DNA of 64,000 nucleotides from Albula goreensis. Lineage: Eukaryota; Chordata; Actinopteri; Albuliformes; Albulidae. Position numbers and translations under genes: made by a program. Below are positions 22,501-36,200 of the stretch, piece after piece (the first letter of the stretch is position 1; each line of letters begins with the position of its first letter). The stretch is from positions 30,896,212 to 30,960,211 of the forward strand of contig CM040746.1 in the NCBI GenBank assembly GCA_022829145.1, written 5' to 3'. Below the pieces are notes generated by a model. It ran no database searches and had not been told where the DNA came from. It saw only the letters and a list, made by a program, of their open reading frames with translations.

Positions 22501-24134
22501 AAATAGTTAGTCAACGTGTTAATGAGACATGAATAGATTTTGAAGATGTATTTCAGATGTTTTTTTTTCTTCAATTAATTGTTGCATGGACCCAAAAATA
22601 TTAATCCTTGACTGAAACTTTATCATAACAAGAATAGTGCAAGGTATGTAAGAGCTTACCAAGTCGCACCTTATTCATAGTACATGTTACATTTTACTGA
22701 AAAAAAAATGTTATAAAAAAAAATTGAGACTGATGTCCCAGAGATGTTAATGATGTTAACAAAAATAAGCCGAAAAAACAGTTTATATTTGCATATTATT
22801 CGGGCTTTTTAACAAAAAATACACATGCAGCAACAAAACATTTCAAAACATGTAGTCCTTGTCGGGAATCAAGTGAATGAAGTGCTTCATCGGGCTGAAG
22901 AAGAAAGGCCAGAACAAGAACGACATGCTGAACCACAATGACAGTCTAGCAGTGTTTAGAAACACCCAAGTGACTGAATAGTGTTACATAATTATCGTAC
23001 ATATGCAAACAAGGCATCAATGTGTTCTTGACAGTACTCGAATGTTTCCAGTCCAGATGTAATCGATATTAAAGTTCAAAGCACGCGATGCGACCACGGC
23101 AAAGTACTGTGGGGCTCCAATTTGAGTATTTTGACATGCGCTCTGAGGACTTGCGGTACTGTCTAATGATGAGCAGTGCAGGGAAACAATGATTGCAAGT
23201 ACGCAGCTGTCCAGGCACATATGCGGACACAATTACGAGATGGAAGCCTCTCTTTTGCCTCTGCACCAAATGTCATACCGACTTTACTTAATGAGAAAGG
23301 AAAATTCTTCCTGTATAGGCTAGTTTTTGAGGACTGCTTTAAGCTCAGGCTTCAGTAAAACGACCATTCTATGTAATTTTGTAGTTTGAATATAGGACAG
23401 CTATATTTTAATCTTTGTATCAACACCAACGGATAATCTATAAAGGGGCAGCTAAATTACAAGGGATACTGTAGCCCCTTTGCTTTCTGGACACAAAAAC
23501 CATAACCATAGTTGGCCACATGGATTGGATCGTTACTAGTAGCCAACCATGTGCATTTTACATTTTAAAGTGAGATAATAAACTCATGAGAGTATCAATA
23601 GCGTACAAGCCAAGTAATGAAAAAATACACCATGCCAGCGCCTCAGTTGATTTTTGAGATGGTTAAATTGGTAATCTTGTTCATTTTTTTATTTCAGTGC
23701 AAACCTAAAGTGATCACCGTAGTAGACTAATGGTTAGTCCGAAACGCTACACGTATCTGAACAATAATCCCCGTTTTCTGATTTTGTACAAGGTTAACTC
23801 ATTGTACCACTCAATTCGTCGAAGCTGCAGTGCCGCTTTATTCTCAGGGAAAAACAATTCAACAGTTGATTCTGTTTGGTACCTTCCCTCTACTGCTTTT
23901 CGCATTGGTCGTTAAAAGTTAACCCCACAGTTCCAATGGGCCATTGCCTTTGTCACTCAAATTCCCAATTTTCGGCAGGAAGACTTCCTCTGTGAAATTG
24001 GAACCCCCTGCTCCTCTCGCCCTCCCTCCCCGGTCTCCCCTCATTGCCTGGTGACTGCAAAGCAACGGAACAGTGGTGATGGAGATCCGAAACTTTACAA
24101 CGCGTGGATAGTAGCGATTAAGGACGCGAGTGTC

Positions 24135-24269
24135 ATGGATCAGAGAATGGAGACTGTGGAACAACTCGTGTCCTTCCACCACATCCAGGTCCAGCTACAA
24201 GGAGGTGCTCCCTGGGGATTCACACTGAAAGGGGGACTTGAACACGGAGAGCCGCTCATCATAACTAAA
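24135..24269 (+). CDS. shroom4: shroom4 exon 1 (start, first half of PDZ)
   Basis: It encodes 45 residues, [11 protein letters not shown] through EPLIITK, phase 0, with donor GTATGT. No ATG lies further upstream in this frame. A second in-frame ATG at codon 5 is an alternative start. Confidence 0.92.
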
Positions 24270-27200
24270 GTATGTTTTTTATCTCCTCACATCTTGTCTA
24301 TGCTAACATATTAGCTGACTGTTAACCTAACTGCATAGCAGTAATCCAGTGTCAAAATGTAGGGTTGATGGCTTTCACATTTTGTACGGACCTTTTCCAC
24401 GATAAATTACCTATTAGCTAGCGTGCTAAACCTGTTGAATATCTTACTTGCTATTTTATCATCCAGCTGGCGCTGGCGATGCAGCTGCGGGAGAGTTGAC
24501 TTACCGGATAGCTACAAAATCCGTTATTTTTTGAACTGCTGGAGGTAGCTTTCTAATTGTGGCATTTTTGGCCAAACAGTCCAGACATGGACATGTGGTG
24601 TTGCTTTATAGATAACTTAACATATTTATTTATTAGTAGATGAAGGGTCTAGCTACTGCGATATATGCTAACGATACAGCATTTTATCGTTTACTTAGCT
24701 GGGATATAAACAATTAATTAGTTATTTTCGAAGGGATACGTGATGACGAGTATTGCCTATGTATCGGACATGGAAGTATCGATAGGTAGGTAGGTGGTTG
24801 GCTAACGTTATAGCTGTCTGCAAAACTTTTATTCATTGTAAGTATTGCCCCTGTATGTTGTAGAACTAATAGTTCAGACCTCATCCTTGAGCAGCACTTA
24901 AAGTTTGGCTTTCTGTTCAAGCTGATGCGTGAAGGTTAACGTTCGTACCTTCGGCGATGTCTTTACTGCGCTATATTTCTGGTCCAAAAACACGTTCATG
25001 TTATTTTAAATTTTTATGAGAAAGAACAATATCTGCGTGAGCTAGCAGCAGAAGTTATCTCTGTCAGTTCTTTCGGCAATGTGGCTGCTCTTAATTGCGA
25101 CACTGTTAACTGCATACAGTGGAACTATTAGTCAAAGTCCTTTCTTGCTGTGGCTTTGTAATCCTGGCATAACACCTTTGAGAAGATGCAACGAACTATT
25201 ATTAAACTGGATTACCTCCCGCCGTTAAATTACTCTTACTTAGCAAAGCACCAAACCAGGAAAGTTCTTGTTTGCAGTGGTCCAAATAGGATGGAAGCAG
25301 AAAAGTTGCTCACCTGAATGGCACCACCACCGGGTTGTTATCACGTTCCTTATCAGAAATCTGGGGACAGCAAAGACCTGCTCAGTGTGGTTTTTTTCTT
25401 AAAAAAAAAAACAGATTTCACATTAGGTAGGTTGTCTGCTTCTGTTTTTTCATTTTGGTAATTGAAAGCTCCTAGCAGCTCCCACAGAGTCCCACAGTGA
25501 ACTTTGAGCCCTTGTCTCATTAGTTGTGGTTTATTTACTGCAGTTGATGCACATACCATAGTAAACTGTGCCCCCCAAGAAAAAAAAACACACCCACATC
25601 ATCACATAATTCTCCTCTGTGGTTTTAATATTTTCTTTGCTCTGATATTTGATGAGTTGCTAGCGACAGTTTAAATCTTTGCGTTAGCCACTGGGAAGGA
25701 CCATCTCTGATGGGAAACTGTAGAAAAGAGTGTTTATTCCAAATAGGAGATAAAAATCAAAGCCAGGCGCTGCTTCATGTCAGCAGCTTGTTAACACCCG
25801 CTTACTTTGAATGGGTGTTAGAACAATGCAAGGATCACAGTGTTTTCTGTGTGGACATTTTAATGGCTGAATGTTCAGCTTTTGAGGGTGAAGATCTGGG
25901 AAAGGCATAAATTTGTGCCGGGTGCAGAGTTGCCATGCCTCCTCAGTGGCATTTATTTATTTAATTTATTAGCATAATCAAGCCATGAATCAGCTGCTTA
26001 TTTCATGGCCTCACCCATCAAGAAGGATTTTTTTTAAGGTCCGGTCCCACAAAGGGATAAATGTTTCTTTCATCTCATGCAGTAGTGATGAATGTGAGGG
26101 CTGCTGCCTCTGCCATGGTATACTTGAGCTTTAAAAGTCTGCATTGGCATTACATGATCCAGAGGCACAGAAGCCTCTGGCTAGCTTTAGCACATTTGTA
26201 CATGGACAGAAAAAATTGAAATACTTAGCAAGTATTAAATGCTTTTTAACACCCACACTGACATTTCAGTTTTTTTACTTAAGAAAAGCTGGTTTCTCTT
26301 AAGATTCAGATGTACAGTACTGCAATCATTAGTCAGGCTTTCATTGATCAATTACATTTCTTGGTCAGTTTTCAGTGTGATTCTCGGCAGCCATAGGTAA
26401 CTTAAAAAAAGCCAAAGGAAAGCCATGTGGAGTGCTTCCGCTTGTTATTATTTGAAAAAATCTCAAAACTATCTCTCTCCTCATATTTGTGTGGGGGAAG
26501 GGTATGGCCGGGGAGACTCAACCTCCCCTTGTCCCCTTTGCCACATTCCTGCAAAGTGCTGATTTATTTTTCTTGAATGAAGATGTTTAGGAGCAGATGA
26601 CCCCAGAGATCACATTCTCAGACTTGCACTGCTGAGCGAGGGAGGGGAGGAAGGAAGGGTTACCATAGTTTAGGAGAGGAGCAGCAGAAACTTGGAGGGT
26701 ATCATTTTGGTCGGCATTCTATTCAGTCGGTGTGATCAGCTTTTCGACACATTCCTTGATGTCATAGTTGCTCTCACCACCAGCCAGCTCAGACAGGGCT
26801 ATTTCAACACAGACCAGACCGGTTGTGTTGATGTGTAAGTCTTTCATTGTGATGCCCTCATTCTGTTTTTAGCTTGTATATATCAATTTGGCCTTTTTGC
26901 CTACTGGTCTGTAATAGACCGACTTATTTCTGCGATTTAGGGCTATTTAGTTTGTTTCTCAAGGAGTCATTGGCAAGACTGAATAGGCTAGTTATCTAAA
27001 TTGACATCAGGCAGTCTGAGATAAGTGCTTGTCCAAGTGTATGATACCCCCAAGCGGTGAATAGTGGAGGTGGGGGGGGGGGGCTCGGTGAGAGACACAC
27101 CTCATCTCAGAGACTGTCTTATCTAAAATTGCCATTCTCAGCGTTCAAGCCCTATTCAGTTGCTAACATCTCTCATAATGGTGCTGCAGTGCATAAGAAA

Positions 27201-30200
27201 ACAAGGCAAGCCAGGCAGGGAGAGGAGTGGTGAAATTAGCAGCCTTTTTCTGCTCCTCTGTTTGGAGACCATTGGCTTGTGGGACACAATAATAATTGGG
27301 TGCAATTTTTGGTATGTGTGGGGGTCTTGGCCGCACATCCTGTGGGGTGTGCAGACCAGTATCGCCCTGGAGCAAGCTGAGAAAATACAGCCTAGCTTTA
27401 ACCCTTTGTGTGGAGTCGAGGTGGCCAGTCTGATAGCAGGGAATCCTTGCTAACTGGCTAACCCAAAACACATGGTATGTGTCAGACGCAGGAGTCCCTA
27501 CAGCCCTGAAGAGTTCTGCTGAACTGGAATGTTTATGCTGCAGTTCTAAAGGGTTTTTATATCTGTCAGCCCAAATTTTGTGTCTCTGTGTTGCAATGCT
27601 TTTGTATCCCTTCGTTAAGTTAAGTTTCTTTCATTTAAGGTGAATGAACTTCACAACATCAAGTTAACCATTTCATTTTTAACTTTCTGATTAAAAATAT
27701 TAAAATAAATGTCTGTAGTGAAGGTAACAAACAGATTATAGACTAATTACCGTTAATTTCACTACAGTTGTGCTCAGTATTGATGTGTTTTCATGTGCCT
27801 GAATATCAAGTATTGCCAACAACCAATTAAATGTCTGTTCAATAGAATAATAGGCTGTTTTTTCTTTGACTGATACACATTCTGAGTAACCTTTACAGAT
27901 TAGGGATGTTAAAATGATGTGCATTCTTCCTTTTTGACCATTTAAACCATGACCATTTAAATTTCTTTACTGTGATGTTGTACCTGTCAGACTTGTTATA
28001 TGTAGGCTAGCTAGTTTTAAGATTATTTTAAGGAACACCCCCAGTGTTCATTGGAATCTGTGCCACAGTTATTGGAGGAGTTGATCCAATTATTTTTAGT
28101 TTTTGTAAGATGCAGCAAGAGAATATAAGAGGAAAGATGCAAAGGTATAGAGTCACAAATGCCAAGAAAAGGGCACACATTAGATGTAAGTGGAGGAACA
28201 TTTGCTCTTTGAGCATTTGGTAAGAACAAAGTGTTGATGTGATTATCTGTGGAGAGCAAGCACGGCAATCAATGAAATGGCTAGCTTGCACATTGTAGTG
28301 TAGTGGTAGCCACATCCTGGTAGTTTCACACACTACAATTTCTACATTTCAAAACTATTGTGGTTTGTCAGTCCCTAATCCTAACAATTATGCAGCTATG
28401 TAGGTCTGTAGCATGTCAGGCATACTAACTTGCCTTTTTTAAAAATAGTATTGCATATACTAGATATAAGAGTGGAAACACTTACCGGTAAGTGGGATAA
28501 GTGCTGACCTCCGAAATCTGAATGGAATTTTCTGGTCATTGGAGGTAAAACACAAGACAGATTTGTAGAACTGCATCACAGAATCTCACCACAGGCCACC
28601 TCATCCAGTTCAATGTTTCCTGCACAATAGGACACTCAAAATGTAGTCTTTCATATTCACCATTTGGAAGTTTCTGTTTGTCCCCACAATGTGGGTTGTG
28701 CAGCTAATGTGAAAATAGAGTGAATTTGAGGCAATGAAACTCCAAATGTCTCCCAAAGCGCTGCAGTGTCAAATTAATTCTGCTTGTTGTTAAGTTAATT
28801 ACGGTGTCTGATGATCATCCTTCTGTCAAAGAATTTCAGGATCACATGTTACAAACTGTTAAAAAAGAAAATAAATTCGAATAGCACTCTGGTTGCTTTC
28901 CTTTCTGAAACAAGTCTATTAAAGAAACACATCTTTCTTCAAAACAATTTTAGAAATAACTTCTTTTTGAATTATTTTGTTTTGTCATATGATAGTGAAG
29001 TTTCATTAGCTCCATCATGGTATGTTCACAACATGATTTGTATATGGCTTATGTATCCCACTCTCAGCTTGAGTGCCAATGTTGTAACTGTGTTTCATTA
29101 AGATGAAAAATGTGCTAGACCTTAATTTTAGTAAGTGCTGATAACTTGATCACAGTGTCTTGAGATGTTACTGAAACCAATGACACCTCTTTTTACAGTG
29201 TGTATAATGTGTTTGTTAGCAGGGACTGTGGTTTTGAACCCAGAGAAATAAATTCAGTTTTTTGCCATTGTGTTTCTTAATGGGGTTGGTGGATTATGAA
29301 AGGTAAAGGGGGAGAATCTTTTGCCTTTTGCAGGGTTTTGCACATGGCATTTCTTACGAATGTTACATTCTTTACTCCTCATTTATTTGAGGTAAATTTT
29401 TAAAAACACTAAGATTAGGAACAAATAACTGCTTCCTCAAAACAGGGCCAAAGTAGTATTTATTTACACATGAATGCTTTGCTGGATAATCCTCTTAGGC
29501 CTGCTTGCTGTTTGTGCAGTAAATCACTTTCTGACAGCTATTACAGCATATCAGTGCACCCTGTGTTAACATTTGAAAGTGTGGATGACTTACAATTTTG
29601 TGTGTTAGTACTTCTATTTACATGTATGTCATTCTTCTTTATAAAGTTCTGAAGTATTCCAGTGAATCTCGGATTGTTCTTCCAGCAGAGAGATGCCTGT
29701 TCTTTCCTTGAGACTTTTCTGTTTGCTAGATTTTCAGTCTTAGGCTGGTTATTCACACTGGCCCTTTTTACATTTGCATTAGCAAACTTTTCCAATCCAT
29801 GACACAACCAGAAAACCTACCCCTGGGGTGTTGTGGTAGCTTAGAATACATTTGAAAATAATCTTGGAAAAGAAAATGTTTCAGTCTTGCTAGCTGAGTC
29901 ATCCCTAGCTCTGCACGTTCCAGGGCTGATTTAAACATTATTTTGACATATGTCGGCAAGATCGGTGCCAATCAGGTTCAAGGCACATTCCTCTGACCGT
30001 TTATCGCTGAAATCTTTGGGAAGAGGTTAATCTCTCCGTGGGTGGAGCTGGAGCAATGGAGCCGATATTGTTAAGGGTTTGGAGACTTACTGTGAACTCC
30101 TATCTACCATCTCTACACCCTGGAGCCACATTTAAGAGTATGTAGCCTGGACTCTTTAAAGTCCAGCACCAACCAAACACAGTTGTCCAGACCAAACGGT

Positions 30201-33200
30201 TTACCTGTCAGTAGGACTAAATTAGCATTGTAATACTTATCAGGACAGATAATTTACACCTACCCACACTGTCCCATGAAGTTTTGCGAGACCAGACCTA
30301 GCTGCATTACAAAACAATAACAACTTAAAAGACAACAAGGGAAAATGCTGAAATATTCAGAAATTCAAAACTTGCAGTATTATTGCTGCTCTGAAAACAG
30401 TTAATTCTGGGTTGTATTGCGTCTGATGATGGTGTAAGCACAACAAGAGAACTATCAGATAAGAGATGTTTAAACAATGGTAGCTGCCATAAATGTAATA
30501 AATGTCATATGGAGCCACATCCTGTTTTCCTTGTAATTTAGGGCATACACAACAGAGGCATCTATATAACAATATGCATTTTATATTTGAATCTCCAATC
30601 CTTTATGTATGCTTTCAATCCCTGGGGTGTTTAGGAAACCCAGCGTAACAGTGCTTTTAACCACAAAGAGAACTGGTTATCTTTAGTCATATCAGAAAAT
30701 GATGCTGGTCTGTGTGTTAAATTGAGATAAAGAGACAAATTGTTGTCACATACATGCACATATGTGCACATTTGTATATTTGTACCCCATTGGTCAACTC
30801 TCCCCACACTACTTCAGTTTTGTATAGATATGGTATATTTCTGTGTTTGTGTAGTTCAGTGTGTAATGTATATGAAGTGGGTTTCCGCTGCTGCATAGCC
30901 CTAGTCTACGCTCAGGCAGGTGGTTTCTTTCAGAGCACACTCTCAGTACCACGTGCTCAGCATGTAGAGCAGTTCATGTATGGATACCATTTGGGCAGCT
31001 TTACAAAAGGGCAATGGAATATATGCCTGCTTCTTAGGGCCATGTAAATTACATTGTCCTTTGGACTGCCACAGGTTTCAGATTGCCAAAGTCAAATTTT
31101 CCTGTGTAAACAGTTGTTTGAATTAAATTAATTTATGTAACCTAAGCTTGGTAAGAAAATGTCACAGAATAATAATTCAATTATTAAAGTATGTAATCTC
31201 ATTTGAATCCATTAAATAAAAACGGTCATTTAGTGAATATGATTTTTTGCCATATTTATTTAGTCTGGCTAATTTTGCATGAAATGTTAATTTTTGATAT
31301 AGCAGTCTCTGGTGCTTCAATAATGTAATTGATGTTTTTTCTTTATTTTGAAACCATTTTAAATTCATAAAATAAAATATGCTCATTTTGTCTTGTTTCT
31401 TTTTAAATATGAATTGTTCTCTGCCTAAACTTAAAATGGGTTATCCTCTGTGTTGCACCCATAAATTGAAACAGCTGTTGTAATGGTGACCATCTCTGCC
31501 AATCTGTCACTGAATAATGTGTTTCAGTTTTCACTTTGATATCAGATTCCAAATTTTAATTGATTCAATCACTATATTACTTAGCACAAATATGTATACT
31601 TTTTTTTGCTGAAAAGTTACCCTTTGTTTACATTTTTCATATAGACATATATTACATTTAGCTGTAATATATGTGTAATAGTTCATGGTTTGTTTTAGTG
31701 ACTTATGCAAGCTAATTTTAAATAGTTTTTTATCCAAGTATTCTCCCCTAACTTTCACCTTTTCACTTTGCAAGCCCTATACAAAGCCCAGAGTCCATTG
31801 CGCTACCTTTCTTTCCTTCTGAAAATCAAATTGTCAAATATCATTGCTGTTACTCATTCTTAAAACAAATGTTTTCCTCACTTAAAGGCATAAATACATG
31901 CTTCAAATGCCATTATAGGCTGAAGATAATCCATTGTTACTGTGCTAAGCTGTTTTGCCTCTTGCTGGATGGAAATAGAGTTTATATTCGGTTTAGCAGA
32001 TCGCTAGGTAGGCAACCACAAGTAGAGGGGATGTGGCAAGATTCATCTTGCAATTTGGGGATATGAGATGGAATGATATGAGATGTCTTAACTGACAACT
32101 AAATTTTACTTAACTATTACAAGAGGAAATAAATATCTTAAATGGATCAGAATATTCACCTGTATGTTTTAGGCTCATAAGGTTATCAAAACATGTTGCT
32201 GGGAATTTGACATTCATGCATTCTCATACATTAGAGAAGGGGAAAGTTGAATACAGATTTTTCTGTTGTGAAAACTTGTTCTTTGCTTTTTAGAATGAAT
32301 GCTATCTATTGTAGAGAAAATAAACAAAACCTAATTTTGTTGTTCTACCAAACAATGCTTTTAATTCCCTAATGAAATCTTGATTTCAGACTTAAATCTG
32401 AAAACAAGTGCCATTCTTTTAGGGTCCCTCCTTGATGTAGAGACTGCCCACTGGCTCAGGGGTCTATTGCACAACTCAGTTAGTCTAGTGTAGGACTTTG
32501 CCTAGTCTCAGTGGAAGAAGCTGTGAGTCTGTAACAAAGCAACAATTTCAGACTTCAGAGAGGAAGTCAAAAGAAGAGATGACTGGGTACTGCAGTATGT
32601 TCTTTCCTTTGGGCTGGTTCTTTTGGATGTCTCTCAAACCAGCCCATGGACCCATCCCAGGCACGAGTACTATAAATTATTTCAGTGTGGAGGCCATGAT
32701 GTGACAGTCACATCTATCATCAGCACTTTTTTGTTATAGTATTGTTCTGGATCTGTTTTTGGTTGGGTACCCTATCAGTTCTGCCCATCATTAAAAAGGG
32801 GAGAAGTTGAGGGAACTTTGGGAGTTTTCGTGGTTTGGGAGTTTTTTGGTGTTCCTGGAATGGGGTGGGCAGGGGGTAAACAGATGTGCGGTGTCACCCC
32901 AGAAGCAGGCAGTGAGAAAAAACTGCCTTGGATCTCCGATTAGGTTCAGTGAGAAAGGTATTAGTCCACAGTATGTTTAGACTGTGCTTATTGATTTTTT
33001 CCTCATGAGGCAGGAAGTGAGTTCATCAGGGTTTTTTCTTTCATGTTGTCTGCATTACTGAAGAGTATGGGGATCAGTATCCTGACTGACTTTGTTCTGG
33101 GTTGCCTTCAGGAAGCTGTTAAACCATTTATGCCTGCCGATGGTTTGCTCACTGTTGTTTTGCGTACATTTGCACTCATCTTGGGGACCTATAATAAAGA

Positions 33201-36200
33201 AACTCCCCTGAAAGCTCTTATCTCAGAGGGAGGCAGTAAGAGCACCACAGTAGTTTATTTTTCCCTTCTCCAGTGGGCCATTTGGTTAGGGCAAGGTCAT
33301 CTCACTCACATTACCGTGTGAATGGTGCACCATGGACCCATTCAAAGGGCTGTCACTGTTGGTCCTGCCCCTCCCTCCTGTCACTGGTCAGCCAACTGAT
33401 TGATTTATCTTATTTAGTTGTTTTCCTGGAGGCCATCAGCTCAGTGACATGACTCATTGTTCATTGCGTAGAAAGGGCCTAGTTTTCCCAGTGTTATGAA
33501 TAAGAGCTGGATCAATTCAATTGCAGTTAACACTATTTCTCACTATTTTGAGTATTAGAACACATCCATTCACCAGGATGTATACTAAATAAAAGTGGGT
33601 TGTCTTCACTGAATCACATGTTATTCTATTTTCTTTGGAGATTGTATTACCTAGTAATGTTCAAAATGCCTATACTCTTATACATTTTGTAACTAATGTA
33701 GCTGTCCAAAGTATTTGATTGTAAGTTTCTTGTATTCATTAGGTAGGTATCTAGCTAGCATGAACAACTGTTTACTGAAAGATACTTTCTATCATGAAAA
33801 ACTGACACAATGACATTCAGCAAGGTACCTAGTTAATGAGTATCTGGCTTAGTGCCTAATTGTGAAACATTAGCAAGCTAGAGCTTTACTCAAAGTTTTT
33901 TTTTTTTTTTTTTTTTTTACGGAGCTAATGTTCCAACTAGTTTTCTTTCCACTGTATTCAAATGTGACTGAGCCTAAATATGAGATGCATTAGATAGCCA
34001 TGTGCATAACAACTGTCTCCTTGCAAGCTTACTCTTTCTTAATCCATGACTAGCAATACTAAGGGCAATAGATAAAGTATTCTCTAGGCAGTGAAGCAAT
34101 CAAGTTTCCAAACTTGCATGTATTTCATTGAGTTTTGATAAGAATGTGTCATCCGGTGATACTGGATGTTGGAGTATTTTGAAAGTTTTGGTTGATTGTG
34201 ATCGTGTATTATAAACACAATACTCTAAACACAGGTTATCAAAGTGTAATCTTCATGGCTGTGACAGTTAACTTTTCTGTGGAGCAAAGGCAAAGATTAG
34301 ATTTTAATAGCCTTGCCATGTGTCACAAGAGTAATGCATCTATAGAACATTGACTACAGAACATTGACTTTTTTAAAATGTTAAGGTTGGTGAATGGCTA
34401 CGGCACACTTTCTTTTCTGAAGTTCTGGCTCTAAAAATGGTGCTTTTAAAAATCACCCTATGTTTATATGTGCATTTCGTTTATCACAATCTGAGTTTTG
34501 CTTTCAGAATACTTTAGGAACCCTTTCTACTATCAAAAAAGTGTAAAATGTATGTGTGGCTCTTTATGTATAAGGACTGCCTGCTGATGAGGTAGGCCTA
34601 TATATTTTTCCCATGGCCTGCAAGGAACTACAGAAATCCTTGAAATTGACCACAGAAGCAGAGAGGATAGAGACGCTGTTCTTTTCTGGGACCGTTTCTC
34701 GTTGAGTTGCATGAAGGGGAAGTCTGTGCAAATAAGATTAGTCGACGAAAAACTGTAAGAGGCAAACAAACCGAGGAATGTGAAAACACACGACTCCATG
34801 GAGGAACATTCCTCCTGCATTAGGCTTTTTTTTGGTACCCGGAAAACAAAAACCTTTCTGTTTAACCATGCGTGTGTCTGCTGTGTGGGTAGGGCATATG
34901 TCTTCTCTTTATATTTGTATTTGGGAAAAGTTGCAGCTTTGTACTCAGTTTGGGGATGTGGCTTGTCCTGCCTGCCGCCCCTTCCTGAGTGTCCCAGAGA
35001 GGCGTTGGGGTGCCAGCGCGATTGGCTGACAGCGTGAGTCAGAGTAGGCCTCTCGTTTGAACCATTGCAACCCAGTGAAAGAGGCTTTTGTGATTTTTTT
35101 TTTCTACACTCCCCTGGTTGCTGTGCTCTTTCCTCAAGTAGCAAACAAGCCAGCAACAATATTCTCGCCCACTTTGACATTGAATTGTGTCCAAGTGTGT
35201 CAGCAGTCCAGCCTAGCCCAAGCTGGAGCTATGTAGAGCTGTCCAAGAGCCTCTCTCTGTCTGCCCTGTGCAGCTTTGCTCTCATTAGTGGAAGGTGTTG
35301 AAATGGGGCCGTTCAAGGACAAGCAATCTGTTGCGCTGACCTCGGATATGTAACCACAGGCTTGTGGTGTGAGTAGTGGGATTTTCTCTTTCGCCTTTAT
35401 TTCCCCTCCATCTTTTGGATTAAGGAAGGCATTGTATTAATGTGGGTGTTAGGAGAAGGAAGGGTTAAAAGAACTTTTGAGAAAGAAGAAAGGAAAGAAA
35501 GAACACAGAATTGGGGGAGAAAATCTGATTCATTCTGTCAGTGCTGCCAGACTGTGGTTAGCAGGGTCGTAAGGCCTCAGGATCATGGGAATGGGAAGCC
35601 AGGGAAGAACAAAAGTGAGGTTTTGAAGCTGGGTTCACCTAGGCCCCCCTCCTGGGGTGTTTCCTTTGTGTGGGGCAGGGCTGCTGTGGATATCTGCTGT
35701 GGGTGTTTGGGTCTATTTGTGGAACATCTCTGCTCTTGTTTTATAACACCTCCTAGGTTTAATGTAGGGGACAAATCTAATCCTAAACTTCGTGGCTGTC
35801 GAATGAAACGGCATAATTAGCTGTGGAGGCTGAGAAGAATGGGATTCTTCCGTCATCTGTCTTTGCAGAGCATAGATGAGGCATTGTCCGGTTTAGGTGA
35901 CTGTATTTGGAGAATTGTGGTAGTGTTTCCATGGTGGTCTGCTGACTCTGCTATTGATTGTCAAACTGAATGCAGGGCCTGAGGCCACTGAGGGTGCTTT
36001 GAAAGGATTTACCATTCAGGATGTGTGCGTAAACTGCTTTAAAGGCATTCCCGGTAGACTTTTGGCATTTGGCATTCATTTTCATATGCATAACTGGATA
36101 CAGCAGAACATTGTTATTGGTATCCCCTTAATTTGGATATGTTATTGTATGCGGCATATTTTGTTTGTGAATCAGAATGAAGTTTGATGTAGGCTTGTCT

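Larger units (their letters stand above)
19354..24134. other. Head-to-head spacer between bmp15 and shroom4
   Basis: It contains the bmp15 promoter at its left end and, at 23,930-24,134, the pyrimidine-rich TATA-less leader of shroom4. The middle is AT-rich, without a recognisable exon, RNA gene or repeat family. Confidence 0.55.

Noticed and set aside
34533-35180. Minus-strand open frame of 215 codons in shroom4 intron 1 with a hydrophobic start
   Set aside because: There is no domain, no recognisable family and no supporting promoter or splice context. It looks like a chance frame.
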